IMG/VR virus record: IMGVR_UViG_3300037153_000324
Location: 1 to 64,000 of that record
Reading direction: 5' to 3' (one strand)
Length of the DNA: 64,000 bases
Source of the DNA: a virus
The notes beneath the pieces are model-generated. The model worked only from the letters and a program-made list of their open reading frames with translations. It was not told the origin of the DNA and searched no databases. The position numbers and the translations under genes are program-made. Shown in pieces: positions 31,587 to 41,085 of the stretch. Within the stretch, counting starts at the first letter, position 1, and each line of letters starts with the position of its first letter.

Positions 31587-31810
31587 GCAAAATTCATGTT
31601 CACTGTTTGCCAAAGTTTTTTCAAGACAACTGCGAGGTTTGTCACGAACCGATTATCGACACCAAACGACTGCCTCCTGAAATTCAGGAAAAGGTCTATC
31701 GGCCAGGCAATGACGAGGAGTACAACGTGGAAGTCGATCTGACTCCTCCGGTGAGCTTCAGTGGTGGGGCAAGCCATGAAATTGAAGTAAGCGTACCGGC
31801 TGACGAATGA
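31457..31810 (+). CDS. Tail assembly chaperone, -1 frameshift extension (gpGT-like)
   Basis: The downstream frame (from the slippery site at 31433; an internal TTG at 31457 has no ribosome binding site) adds about 124 residues, including CEVCHEPIIDTKRLP with a CxxC pair. It overlaps the short form by about 130 bases and ends at the tape-measure start. Read as the long chaperone form rather than a separate gene. Confidence 0.7.
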   Translation: MERVVWQIMVRTKTLPFNDHAFATPGQLVWVYLNERLDYEERLSKIHVHCLPKFFQDNCEVCHEPIIDTKRLPPEIQEKVYRPGNDEEYNVEVDLTPPVSFSGGASHEIEVSVPADE

Positions 31811-34116
31811 GCACTGTTCAAAATACACTGATCTGGCGTCTCACTGCCCGAGGCACGGGCGAAGTAATTTCGTCGTTCAACCAGATCGGCAGTGGTTTTC
31901 AACGTCTAGGCTCGCAGATCAATCAGCAGTCGCGGATGAGCGAGCGACTGAATGCCCAGTGGCGTGCAATGGGTACGACGATCCGCTATGCAATTGCTGG
32001 CGGAACGATTTTCGGGCTTACTCGCATGGCAAGCGAGCTAAAGGATATTCAGACGCAGCTTGGTCTAATTTCAGCAATCGCTTCACAGCCTGGCCCTGCC
32101 GGTGGCCTTGTTGGTGTGCCGTTTTCGGATCAACAGATCACGCAGCTTGGAAATAGGCTCAGACAAGTCTCTACGGATACGCTCACGCCTTTGCAAGACA
32201 TTCAATCCGCTGCACTCAACCTGCTTTCGACCGTGCAGGGGGTTCCACAAGATCAAATTTCACCAATGCTGGAAACCATCACCAAAGGAGCCAAACTCGC
32301 GCAGACTCCGACTGAGGATCTGACCAAGGCAATTACAACGATGAACATTGCCTTCGGCCAGGCAAACAATGTCAGGAATGTGCAGCAAGGGGTGCAACGC
32401 TGGTTCTCACTGATTCAGCTTGCCCCTGGCGGTGTTTCTGCTGGCCCTGAAATTGTGCAGCAACTTTCACCTGTTGCTGCGGTAGCTCGGTTGCAGCCTG
32501 GCATAAATACAACCGGCCGTGAAGCGCAGGCGCAAATGATGGCTCTCATGCTCGGTGCAGTGCGCACAGGTGCCACACCGTCCACGGCTGGACGAGGATT
32601 GGCATTCCTGATTCAGAGCATCTTGCAACCAAAAACAGCCGCATCGAAGCAGGCACTTGCTTCAATGGGAATTACACCTGAGTTTACCCACCGAGAAGGT
32701 TTCTGGCCTTCGTTGATGAAGCTGTTTCAGCACATCAATTTCAAGGGTGATCCCAAGGCACTTGCAGCAATTCCAGACGATCAGCTAGAGGATATGGGTA
32801 CCTCAGCGCTCAAAGGGCTAGACCCTCAGCAAGCAGAGCTATTGAATCGTGCAATTCCGCGAATTCATGGAGTGCGTACGGCTGTAATTCTGGCATCTCA
32901 ACTTCAGAAGCATGGGCAGGTGCAGTCGCTTGCACAGGATTACCAGATCATGCTCGGGCATTTCAATCAGCATGACAAGGATGTACTGCTTCTCAACCGC
33001 GCATGGGATCGTTTTCGGAATCGGTCAAGATTGCAAGAAGCGGTAACTGCAATTCACAACATGCAGCTTCAGGTTGCTCAGACATTTCTTCCTGTTTTGA
33101 ATTACGCTGCCAGAGGAGCATCATACGTCTCAAGGCAGGCCCAAGCACATCCGACAATTACAAGAGATGTTACGCTTGCGATGACTGCTGCTATCGGTGG
33201 TGCTGGAATTCTTAGGTTCCTTGGCGGTGGCGGTGGAATTCGCGGATTGCTGCGCAGGGGAGCAGGTGGCGGCGGTGAAGCAATTGTCAGGTCACAGGCT
33301 GTTGCTGCACTTGCAAATACAGGCGTGCTCGGAGGAAGTCCGCTCAATCCGATGTACGTCGTTGTGGTCGATCAGCTTTTCGGATCGAGTGCGCGTAGCC
33401 CAACTGGTGATCCGCTATCTCCGACCGGCCCCAACCCGTATAGGAAGGGTGGAAGTCGCATTGCTGGTTGGGCAAAGAAAATTGGAGGGCCGCTTGGTGG
33501 TTTGTTTGCTGAAGGTGCGGCTGAAATTGGTGCTGGTACAGTAGCTACGGGTGCGGCTCTCTTTGCTGCAATTCCACTTTTGCTAAGCGGCGGTGGTGCA
33601 AAAACTGCCGCAGGGAGACGAGCACAAGCTGCAACTCGCGGAGGAGCCAATCCACTGCTGGCGAAGGTTCTCCAAAACCATGGTCTACATTACGATCCGC
33701 AAAACTACCCGAAATTTCACCATTTGTTGACTGGTTTCACAAAGGGTAGCGTGACGGCAGACCAGTTCGAGAATTACCTTCAAAAGCACAGAGATGTTCT
33801 ACAAGCGCTAGGCGTAATTTCACGACCGCAAACGCCTAGGCAGAACATGCGACAAGAGCCATACTACGCTGCTCAAGCGATGCTCAAGACTTATGAAATT
33901 GCCAGAGCACAACAGGTGCTTCACAGTCCTTACGTGACGGACGTTTCAGGGCTACAGGTTCACAACATCAAGGGCAGGGCTGTAGTGGATTTCACAGTGA
34001 AGATCGAGCAGCCTGGAAAGAAAACGAAAATCGTACGCGAGCATGTCCCAATGGATTTGTGGACACACAAAGCTCCTGCATCCCGAGGCAAGACTGGAAA
34101 GACAGCGAGGAATTAG
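31807..34116 (+). CDS. Tape measure protein
   Basis: 769 residues. Long helical N-terminal half (LIWRLTARGTGEVISSFNQIGSGFQRLGSQI), hydrophobic patches typical of tape measures (YAIAGGTIFGLTRMA; TAAIGGAGILRFLGGGGG; ATGAALFAAIPLLLSGGG) and location after the frameshifted chaperone. It sets tail length and is ejected with the DNA. At this length the tail would be fairly short. Confidence 0.85.
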   Translation: MSTVQNTLIWRLTARGTGEVISSFNQIGSGFQRLGSQINQQSRMSERLNAQWRAMGTTIRYAIAGGTIFGLTRMASELKDIQTQLGLISAIASQPGPAGGLVGVPFSDQQITQLGNRLRQVSTDTLTPLQDIQSAALNLLSTVQGVPQDQISPMLETITKGAKLAQTPTEDLTKAITTMNIAFGQANNVRNVQQGVQRWFSLIQLAPGGVSAGPEIVQQLSPVAAVARLQPGINTTGREAQAQMMALMLGAVRTGATPSTAGRGLAFLIQSILQPKTAASKQALASMGITPEFTHREGFWPSLMKLFQHINFKGDPKALAAIPDDQLEDMGTSALKGLDPQQAELLNRAIPRIHGVRTAVILASQLQKHGQVQSLAQDYQIMLGHFNQHDKDVLLLNRAWDRFRNRSRLQEAVTAIHNMQLQVAQTFLPVLNYAARGASYVSRQAQAHPTITRDVTLAMTAAIGGAGILRFLGGGGGIRGLLRRGAGGGGEAIVRSQAVAALANTGVLGGSPLNPMYVVVVDQLFGSSARSPTGDPLSPTGPNPYRKGGSRIAGWAKKIGGPLGGLFAEGAAEIGAGTVATGAALFAAIPLLLSGGGAKTAAGRRAQAATRGGANPLLAKVLQNHGLHYDPQNYPKFHHLLTGFTKGSVTADQFENYLQKHRDVLQALGVISRPQTPRQNMRQEPYYAAQAMLKTYEIARAQQVLHSPYVTDVSGLQVHNIKGRAVVDFTVKIEQPGKKTKIVREHVPMDLWTHKAPASRGKTGKTARN

Positions 34117-34899
34117 ATGGCCGTCCCTGACATTATTTCAGGCGAGCTTTGGGTTCCGGGTACTGGGCAAGATCCGGCGAAATACCTTCTTCGCCCTGGC
34201 CGGGTAACTGCCCCTGGCGTACATACGGCAGGGCAATTGCGGCATGCACGGCCATACATGGCGCTAGATGACAAAGCTGGTTCGAGGATGTTTGTATTTC
34301 CGGTCGGCGTCGAAGGGTTCCGTCGTTCTGGCGAGACGAAGCTCGACACGCATTTTTACATTGGCGATAATTCAGCCGATGGTGTTGTTGTTCATCACGA
34401 AGAGGCACACATCGAGCTAAGCGGCGTGCTGCCTGGCTTGACTGCACAGGACAACATGGTTGACTGTATTTCACTTCTTAGGTCATGCCCGATGGACGGA
34501 ATGTTTCTTTACGTGCCCGGAATTTTCGAGAAGGTGCAATACGTCTTGCCGCAGACGTGGGACTTCAGTCACGAAGGCGACGATCGTACGCATTCGATTT
34601 CGTTCACAATTTCATATTTGCGGATTGGTGAAGGTGGAAAGACACGCGATCCGCTTGGTACTGCTCCTCCGACGAATATTCCCGGCTCGAAGAGTGACCC
34701 CAAAGGTTCGGCCGCAAAGACGTTCACTGTCAAAGCTGGTGCGCGAACGCTTAGGCAAATTGCAAGTATCGTCTATGGCGATCCTGAGAAGTGGATTACA
34801 CTTTATCAGTTGAACAGCTTTGGTTCTGGCGGCAGTGATACGCCGATGTTCACGTATGCGACGGCAGTCCTACCAATTGGGACGGTGCTTCGTGTATGA
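34117..34899 (+). CDS. LysM baseplate protein (gp53-like)
   Basis: 260 residues. The C-terminal about 55 residues (FTVKAGARTLRQIASIVYGDPEKWITLYQLN) are a LysM domain; the remainder is the beta-rich part typical of hub-proximal proteins between tape measure and hub. It probably joins tail tube and baseplate. Confidence 0.75.
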   Translation: MAVPDIISGELWVPGTGQDPAKYLLRPGRVTAPGVHTAGQLRHARPYMALDDKAGSRMFVFPVGVEGFRRSGETKLDTHFYIGDNSADGVVVHHEEAHIELSGVLPGLTAQDNMVDCISLLRSCPMDGMFLYVPGIFEKVQYVLPQTWDFSHEGDDRTHSISFTISYLRIGEGGKTRDPLGTAPPTNIPGSKSDPKGSAAKTFTVKAGARTLRQIASIVYGDPEKWITLYQLNSFGSGGSDTPMFTYATAVLPIGTVLRV

Positions 34900-35069
34900 C
34901 TCCTGTAATTGAAAAGAAGGTGGCAGTTCGGAAACGGCATGAAAAAGCGATCAAGCTATATCGGATCTGGCTCAAGACAAACTCAAAGGCATCCCGTGAA
35001 CGCAAAATTCAAACATTCGATTTGTTCATTGACTCGGCGTATTTGGACAGTGTAATTTCAGATGGCTAA
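34896..35069 (+). CDS. Small basic protein
   Basis: 57 residues. The ATG overlaps the LysM gene's stop (ATGA) and the stop overlaps the hub start by 8 bases. Lys/Arg-rich helix (KKVAVRKRHEKAIKLYRIWLK). Coupled translation supports expression; role unknown. Confidence 0.5.
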   Translation: MTPVIEKKVAVRKRHEKAIKLYRIWLKTNSKASRERKIQTFDLFIDSAYLDSVISDG

Positions 35070-37305
35070 TCTGGCTGTTGTTGCGAAGGCACTCGTCACT
35101 ACGAAGTGGCAGGGCAAGGCATACCGTCAAATTCCGATTGCAACAATCGAGAGCTACTACGTCGATTCCTCTCTCGACAATGACAGCGATGCATGGAATA
35201 TGGAAATTGGCGATCCGCACGGTGACTTGATGGACGTGTTCGTAAAAGACAACGAAATTCGTGTTACACTGCTTGCTTTTGGGCATCCCGAGGCAACTCC
35301 GATTATGACTGGGATTGCTGACGATGCGGACTACAAAGACGGCGTAATTACATTGACTGGCAGGGATTTGTCCAGTCTAGCGACAGATTCAACGGCAGAA
35401 CCGACGATGTGGCAGAATGCTCGCTCTTCCAGCATTGTTGCGCAGCAAGCCAAGGCACTTGGAATTACAAATGTCTCTGGTCTGGCTCCGACGAAGCCGG
35501 TAAAGAAGCGGCACTACACAGACGGTTCGGAGAGCTACTGGGAATTCTGGTACCGCATGTACCGCAAGGAAGGCATGTGGATTTGGACGGAGCCGGACGG
35601 CGCGTTGATGGGGTCAACGCTGAATTACAACCAGAATCCCAGTTACTTCTTTGGTAATCCCGATCCGAATGACAATGCTTCCGTGAAACAAGCGTACATG
35701 CCTGTCATGGAATTTCAGGGGCACAAGACGGGTCAGAGCCGCTTGCATGAAGTGTGGGTGTATTACCACAACGGTAAGGGTGGTCACAGGGTTGAGCTAA
35801 CCGATCCTACGATTGCTGACTGGTTGAAAAAGCCGCGCAAGATTCTGCTCGATACAGACGCGACCACTGACGCGGGCGCGAAGAAGCTCGGGCTTGAGGA
35901 AATTTTCGAAAGTCAAGTTGGCTCTGTCGAGCACAAGATCCTTGTTTCTGATCCCGGCTACATCATCCGGCAGAACAAAATGTGCCATCTCAGAATTCCC
36001 GAAGAGGGAATCGAAGGTGACTTTTTCATTATCGGCGTGCGCATTCAAGCCGGTACGGATGGCATGGTCTGCGAAGTCAGGTTGCGTGAAAAGAAATATG
36101 CACTGACGAGACGTGTTCCATCTGATCCTGACACGTCAAAAGATCCGTGGGGGCAGAAGGATACGCCTGACGATGCCGCTTCGACACTCGGAGTGAAATG
36201 GGGCGACTTTTTCATCAAAGCTGCTCGTCAATGGCGCGGCCCTTGGGATTTTACTGTATTTCTGGCAACGCTGCTTTCCATTTGTGCGCATGAGACAGGC
36301 TTCAGAAACGAGCGTGTAAATGGTGGCCCTAAGACAGATACAAGCAATCCCGAGTGGTATCCACGGCCAACGCAGGAAGATTTGGGTGTAAAAGCTCAAG
36401 TACCGGGTGGCCCAGTGGTTTCAGATCCTTCGACACTTTCACAACGAGTCGAGCTTTGGAAAACTCGATTTGCCAACATGCACACCAATCCTCGATTGGC
36501 CGGATATTTCGGTGGTGACGATGCAGCAGTGGGGCCAATGCAATTGCTTAGTGTCGGATTGAAATTGGAAGCTGATGCAATGCAAAGTCCGAAAGGCGAA
36601 GTCGAATACGAGGGCGGTCGCTGGAATCCTGAGTACAACATTTGGGTTGGAGCGCATCGCTTGCGTACGGGCCTGAAAGCAACCGTAGGCGACACTGGTA
36701 ATGATGCTGATATTTGGGCTGGTGTCGGAAGCTATTTTGGTGGTAGCGCTTCTGCCACGGCTGCTTACGTTGCAGCAGTAAAGAAATTGTATAGAGAGAC
36801 ATATCTACCGATGGTGCAGGGTTGGTTGAAAACTGAGCAGTCAAGACCGCAGAACGCAGGAAGCGTCACGGATGACACCAACAGGACACCGCAGGGTGGC
36901 TTTGAAAATTCCAAGGCCGATCTTGCCAAACTGACCCACATTCACAAAGCCAGTTCGAGCGTCGATATCGAGCATGTGAATTACGTTTTGCTCAGTCGCG
37001 CAGATGCAGTAGCCAAGTACGTTGGCAAGGAAATTGTCGTAACTTCCGGCTACCGATCACGCGAGGAGCAGATCAAGATTTGGGAGAGTGGCGTTCGGCC
37101 TGCTGCCAACCCATACACAAGCACGTCGAACCATACACTCGGTGAAGCAATCGACTGCACAGTTGACGGAGTAAAAATTGGACTGGCAAAAGGGTTTTCA
37201 ACCGCTACACTCAGAGCATTCAAGCTCCATGTGCTCACACCTGAAACAGAGCCAGGTAGACCCTACGATCCGGTTCACTTGACGAGAATCGAGGTAGACG
37301 GCTAA
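35062..37305 (+). CDS. Baseplate hub fused to lytic transglycosylase and M15 peptidase
   Basis: 747 residues. Residues 1-350 look like a gpD/gp27-type hub. Around 405-500, CAHETGF (catalytic Glu about 409) and GPMQLLS form a lysozyme/SLT-like site. Around 650-740, TSGYRSREEQ, SNHTLGEAID and VHLTR give the His/Asp/His zinc pattern of VanY/M15 D,D-peptidases. One tail-tip protein would thus cut both glycan and peptide parts of the wall during entry. Confidence 0.75.
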   Translation: MANLAVVAKALVTTKWQGKAYRQIPIATIESYYVDSSLDNDSDAWNMEIGDPHGDLMDVFVKDNEIRVTLLAFGHPEATPIMTGIADDADYKDGVITLTGRDLSSLATDSTAEPTMWQNARSSSIVAQQAKALGITNVSGLAPTKPVKKRHYTDGSESYWEFWYRMYRKEGMWIWTEPDGALMGSTLNYNQNPSYFFGNPDPNDNASVKQAYMPVMEFQGHKTGQSRLHEVWVYYHNGKGGHRVELTDPTIADWLKKPRKILLDTDATTDAGAKKLGLEEIFESQVGSVEHKILVSDPGYIIRQNKMCHLRIPEEGIEGDFFIIGVRIQAGTDGMVCEVRLREKKYALTRRVPSDPDTSKDPWGQKDTPDDAASTLGVKWGDFFIKAARQWRGPWDFTVFLATLLSICAHETGFRNERVNGGPKTDTSNPEWYPRPTQEDLGVKAQVPGGPVVSDPSTLSQRVELWKTRFANMHTNPRLAGYFGGDDAAVGPMQLLSVGLKLEADAMQSPKGEVEYEGGRWNPEYNIWVGAHRLRTGLKATVGDTGNDADIWAGVGSYFGGSASATAAYVAAVKKLYRETYLPMVQGWLKTEQSRPQNAGSVTDDTNRTPQGGFENSKADLAKLTHIHKASSSVDIEHVNYVLLSRADAVAKYVGKEIVVTSGYRSREEQIKIWESGVRPAANPYTSTSNHTLGEAIDCTVDGVKIGLAKGFSTATLRAFKLHVLTPETEPGRPYDPVHLTRIEVDG

Positions 37306-37710
37306 ATGCCAATTACAGATGCGGAATGGGGCGGCATTGCGGATCTAGCAGAACGTGTTGCAGTTCAGACGGCTGGAACGAAACTCAGTTATTTTGTTAC
37401 CGGCACTGTTGTTCGAAGTGACCAAGACACAATGTGTGTGTGGCTAAAGGAATTTGGCGAACAGCCAATTCCAATTGTTGGTTTCAAGGTTGAAGTGACG
37501 TATTACGACGAGACTCCTGCCGGAACGAAAGCCCCCTCAGTCGGGTCAGACTCGCCGTACAAGCTCACCAAGAAAAAGGCGAAAGTGAAAACACTCGTTC
37601 CTGATCCCGGTCAGCTTGTCTTGGTGGTGCGTGAGATGGGTGAAACGAGAATTCCTCGTTGCCTAGGTGTAATTCTAGGTACGGACTGGATTATTCCGGA
37701 GGACGAGTAA
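37306..37710 (+). CDS. Baseplate spike/OB-like protein
   Basis: 134 residues directly following the hub. Beta-rich, with VTGTVVRSDQDTMCVWL and LVLVVREMGETRIPRCLGVILG, compatible with an OB-fold spike base. Assignment comes from position between hub and gp25-like gene. Confidence 0.5.
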   Translation: MPITDAEWGGIADLAERVAVQTAGTKLSYFVTGTVVRSDQDTMCVWLKEFGEQPIPIVGFKVEVTYYDETPAGTKAPSVGSDSPYKLTKKKAKVKTLVPDPGQLVLVVREMGETRIPRCLGVILGTDWIIPEDE

Positions 37711-38106
37711 ATGTACGATCTGGCTGTATCGAACCACGGCGACTTGCTATTTTCAGCCGCCCGCGATCTTCAAGGTAAGAGTGGAATTCCCTTGTTCGAT
37801 CAGCAGATTGTCTCTCGCCTGCGCATTCGACGTGGAACATGGATTTACGACTTGACCAAAACGCTAGGAAGCCGCATTCCTGAAATTCTGAACAGGCCGC
37901 GTGAAGAAGCGGCGTCGATGATTCCCGCGTTTGTTCAAGAAGCACTCAGAGAGATGGACGATGACATTACGATCATCGAGATTGTTACATCCTCAGATTT
38001 CAACACTGTGAACGTTCAAATTCATTACACGGCCATTGTGCCCGGTGTTCAAGAGCCGCAACTTGTAAATGTCGTAACCGTTCCCTTCGTAATCGGGAGT
38101 GAGTAA
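37711..38106 (+). CDS. Baseplate wedge protein, gp25/W-like
   Basis: 131 residues. DLLFSAARDLQGKSGIPLFDQQIVSRLRIRRGTWIYDL followed by a helix and a C-terminal strand pair fits the gp25-like (DUF2634-type) wedge component, which seeds sheath assembly. GGAGGACGAG precedes the ATG. Confidence 0.7.
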   Translation: MYDLAVSNHGDLLFSAARDLQGKSGIPLFDQQIVSRLRIRRGTWIYDLTKTLGSRIPEILNRPREEAASMIPAFVQEALREMDDDITIIEIVTSSDFNTVNVQIHYTAIVPGVQEPQLVNVVTVPFVIGSE

Positions 38107-39527
38107 TGACCCTGACTGACTTCTCGCTGTACCGCACCCGAAATCAAATTGTGGGCGAGATGCTGGCCGAGCTTCAGGCTGCAATTCCTGATATTTACAT
38201 GGGCGATGACGGAATTATCCGTATCATCTATGAAATTGAATCGGGTCAGTTGGAGAATGTCTTTCTCGCCAATCAGCTTCTTGCCGAGGATATGTGGGTG
38301 CAGAGTGCGTCCTTGCAGGCGCTTGGAAAGTTTGGTGAGCAATACGGAATTTCACAGCGGGAAGGATCGCGTTCCACAGGACAGTTGATTTTTACAGCGG
38401 CCGGTGGAGAGACAATTCCGGCAGGTACGCAAGCTGCGCATGATCCTGGCTTTGGCCTCGATCCTGTCTACTTCGAGAGCACGGATACGGCCGTGGTGCC
38501 TGACACGGGTACTCCTGTTGCTCCGGTTGTTGCTGTAAATGCAACGGCAGGAAATTTGAACGGTTTGTACGAATACGTCGTTACGTATCTGTCTGCTGCG
38601 GGTGAAACACTCCCCTCAGTGGAATCGGCTGCTGTCAATCCGGTTTCGCAACAAGTGAATCTCACCAACATTCCGCTTGGTGGGCCTGGAACGATTGGAC
38701 GGAGAATTTACAGGGACAAGAATGGTGCTGGTATCTATCGTCGGGTAACTGAAATTGCAGATAACACGACGACGATGTTTACCGACAATGTGACGGATAC
38801 CACTGTCGCGTCTAGCTCGTTGGCTCCTTCGGTCGATACTGCACATGCAATTCAGGTAGCAGCGCGAGCCGTTGATCCCGGAACCGAAGGCAACGTCATC
38901 ATTGGGTCAATCACTGAAATTGTATCAGGGCCAGGGTCGATCAGCGCAGTCAACAACCCCGTTGCTTTTGCTGGCGGGAGTGACAGTGAGGACTCAGACG
39001 ATTTCAGAGCACGAATTTTGGACTTCCTGCAAAACCCGCAGACAGGATCAGTTGGCGACTTGAAAGCATGGGCCGAGGAAGTGGAGGGTGTCGGGACAGC
39101 AACCGTCATCGCAAACGACAACTTGGGTACGCCGACAAACGGCCATGTTACCGTTCGCATTGCAGGCCCAAATGGTGAAATTCCTGACGCAGATGTACAA
39201 GCGGACGTTTTGGAAGCACTGCAAGAGCAGGATATTGCCAACATCACAATTCATGTTGGCACGTTTACTCCCGTTGTGCAGAATGTGACGGTTGACGTGA
39301 CGACTTCAGGGACGTATGTTCTCGCTGACGTGACTCCTTCTGTGCAGCAGGCCATTGCAGATTACATTACTACTTTGCAGGTAGGAGACACTCTCAGAAT
39401 TTCAGGTATTGTCGATGCAGTATTCGGATTGGTTGGCATTCTCGATGTAACAGTTACGTCACCGACGAGCAATCAGACGGTTGCTGCAATGAGTAAGTTA
39501 GTTCCTGGGACAATTACAGTAACGTAG
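38106..39527 (+). CDS. Baseplate J-like protein with inserted FN3/Ig domain
   Basis: 473 residues. The frame shows the gpJ order: N-terminal helix with VGEMLAELQ, QYGISQREGSRSTGQLIFTAAGGETIPAGTQ, later GGSDSEDSDDFRARILDFLQNPQTGSVGDLKAWA, then VTVRIAGPNGEIPDADV. Between about 135 and 240 an extra domain (NGLYEYVVTYLSAAGETLPS... IYRDKNGAGIYRRVTEI) looks like FN3/Ig. It forms the baseplate wedge core. Confidence 0.85.
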   Translation: MTLTDFSLYRTRNQIVGEMLAELQAAIPDIYMGDDGIIRIIYEIESGQLENVFLANQLLAEDMWVQSASLQALGKFGEQYGISQREGSRSTGQLIFTAAGGETIPAGTQAAHDPGFGLDPVYFESTDTAVVPDTGTPVAPVVAVNATAGNLNGLYEYVVTYLSAAGETLPSVESAAVNPVSQQVNLTNIPLGGPGTIGRRIYRDKNGAGIYRRVTEIADNTTTMFTDNVTDTTVASSSLAPSVDTAHAIQVAARAVDPGTEGNVIIGSITEIVSGPGSISAVNNPVAFAGGSDSEDSDDFRARILDFLQNPQTGSVGDLKAWAEEVEGVGTATVIANDNLGTPTNGHVTVRIAGPNGEIPDADVQADVLEALQEQDIANITIHVGTFTPVVQNVTVDVTTSGTYVLADVTPSVQQAIADYITTLQVGDTLRISGIVDAVFGLVGILDVTVTSPTSNQTVAAMSKLVPGTITVT

Positions 39528-39537
39528 GAGACAAAAC

Positions 39538-41073
39538 GTGGCAACAAGTGGTGAACCACCTTCAGTAATAGTTCCGCCGAGTATCGACGGCGATCCTCTA
39601 GCTGGTACAACGCTCTACGGCAATGTTGGTGATTGGGCTGGAACCCCAACTCCTGTTTTTGACTATCAGTGGAAGCGGAACGATCAGCCAATTTCAGGTG
39701 CGACGTTACACACATATGTACCAGGAACTCTTGATGTAAACACAACGCTTACGCTTGAAATTCGAGCAACAAATGACTACGGAGTTGCTTTTGCTTCATC
39801 GACTGGACTTTACATTACCAATCCGGCACCTGTGATTCAGAATAATCCTGTTATCAGTGGATCGCAGTTCATTGGAAATACACTGACGACGACAAGCGGC
39901 GATTGGTACAACATTCCTCACGGGTATGCATACCAGTGGAAGCGTGACGGGGCAGATATTCTCGGAGCAACAAGTACGCAGTACGTGCTTGTCTCGGCTG
40001 ATTCAGGTCATACAATTACATGCCAAGTGACCGCTACGAACATGGGTGGATCTGGCGTTGCAGTTTCCAATGGTATTTCAGCAATTACACCCAGTTCTGC
40101 ACCCGTGAATGTTGGCTTGCCTGATATCACTGGCAACCCGAATGTAGGCGCACTTCTTATGGCGCACAATGGGTCATGGGCAAATGGCCCATATGCATTC
40201 ACGCACCAATGGAAACGCGACGGAGTAGTAATTCCTGGCGCGACGGGTAGCAATTATCTTGTTACTGCTGCTGACTTTGGTGGAAGAATCACATTGACTG
40301 TAACTGCGATCAATGTCATTGGTTCAACAATCGCAACATCACAGCCAACTAGCGAAGTAATTATCGAACAGCCGGTATCTCCCGGATTTCAGCCGCAGTT
40401 ACCGCTTGAGCTTCCACCTTCCGATGCTGAATTCGCGTTCATGCAGGAAGAGCCGCCTGGTTTCTTCCCCGAAAACCAAGATTCCAACTTTGGTTTTGTA
40501 ATTCGAAAGATGTGGAGCGATCAGCTTCAGCAAAGCATCGACCAGCAACAACTTCTTTACGGCGAACGCTTTATCGACACGTCAACTGAATTTCTGGACG
40601 AGTGGGAAAAAGACGTTGGTTTGCCACCCGGACGAAACTTGACAGTTACTCAACGGCGTGCGCTCGTCAAATCTCGACTTCGAAAGACCGCGTTCACACG
40701 GACGATGCGGCGGCAAATCGTGGAGGATTTTCTTACCACGATTTACATGCAACCAATTCAGCTATTGCCGCCGGGTGTGCCACTCGTTGCGGACGGTGTG
40801 CCAATCGGTGCTGAGCCTGGTGCGGTGTCTGATTTGTATTCGATCACCGAAATTGTGGAGCAGTTTCACTATGTTGTTGGACTTGCTCCGACAGTCTCCA
40901 TTGACGAGGTTTTGTTGACGCGAGAATTGAATCGAGTTACGCCTGCTGGAATTTCTTTCGACTTCGCGCATTTTGAAATTTTCTCGATCTACCAGGAGTA
41001 TGCCACGTATCAGGAGCTTTACGATGCGTGGGCAACCTACGATGAAATTTTCTCGAACATCTACTCCTACTAG
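39538..41073 (+). CDS. gpI/YmfQ-like baseplate protein with three Ig-like domains
   Basis: 511 residues, GTG start. Three repeats of about 90 residues at the N-terminus each contain YQWKRDG.xI.GAT..xY (positions about 45, 135 and 230), typical of bacterial Ig-like modules. The C-terminal 200 residues (QQQLLYGERFIDTSTEFLDEWEKDVGLPP, VKSRLRKTAFTR) match the tail protein I/YmfQ type that follows gpJ. The Ig repeats probably bind the cell surface. Confidence 0.75.
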   Translation: MATSGEPPSVIVPPSIDGDPLAGTTLYGNVGDWAGTPTPVFDYQWKRNDQPISGATLHTYVPGTLDVNTTLTLEIRATNDYGVAFASSTGLYITNPAPVIQNNPVISGSQFIGNTLTTTSGDWYNIPHGYAYQWKRDGADILGATSTQYVLVSADSGHTITCQVTATNMGGSGVAVSNGISAITPSSAPVNVGLPDITGNPNVGALLMAHNGSWANGPYAFTHQWKRDGVVIPGATGSNYLVTAADFGGRITLTVTAINVIGSTIATSQPTSEVIIEQPVSPGFQPQLPLELPPSDAEFAFMQEEPPGFFPENQDSNFGFVIRKMWSDQLQQSIDQQQLLYGERFIDTSTEFLDEWEKDVGLPPGRNLTVTQRRALVKSRLRKTAFTRTMRRQIVEDFLTTIYMQPIQLLPPGVPLVADGVPIGAEPGAVSDLYSITEIVEQFHYVVGLAPTVSIDEVLLTRELNRVTPAGISFDFAHFEIFSIYQEYATYQELYDAWATYDEIFSNIYSY

Positions 41074-41085
41074 CGAGGAAGTCGA

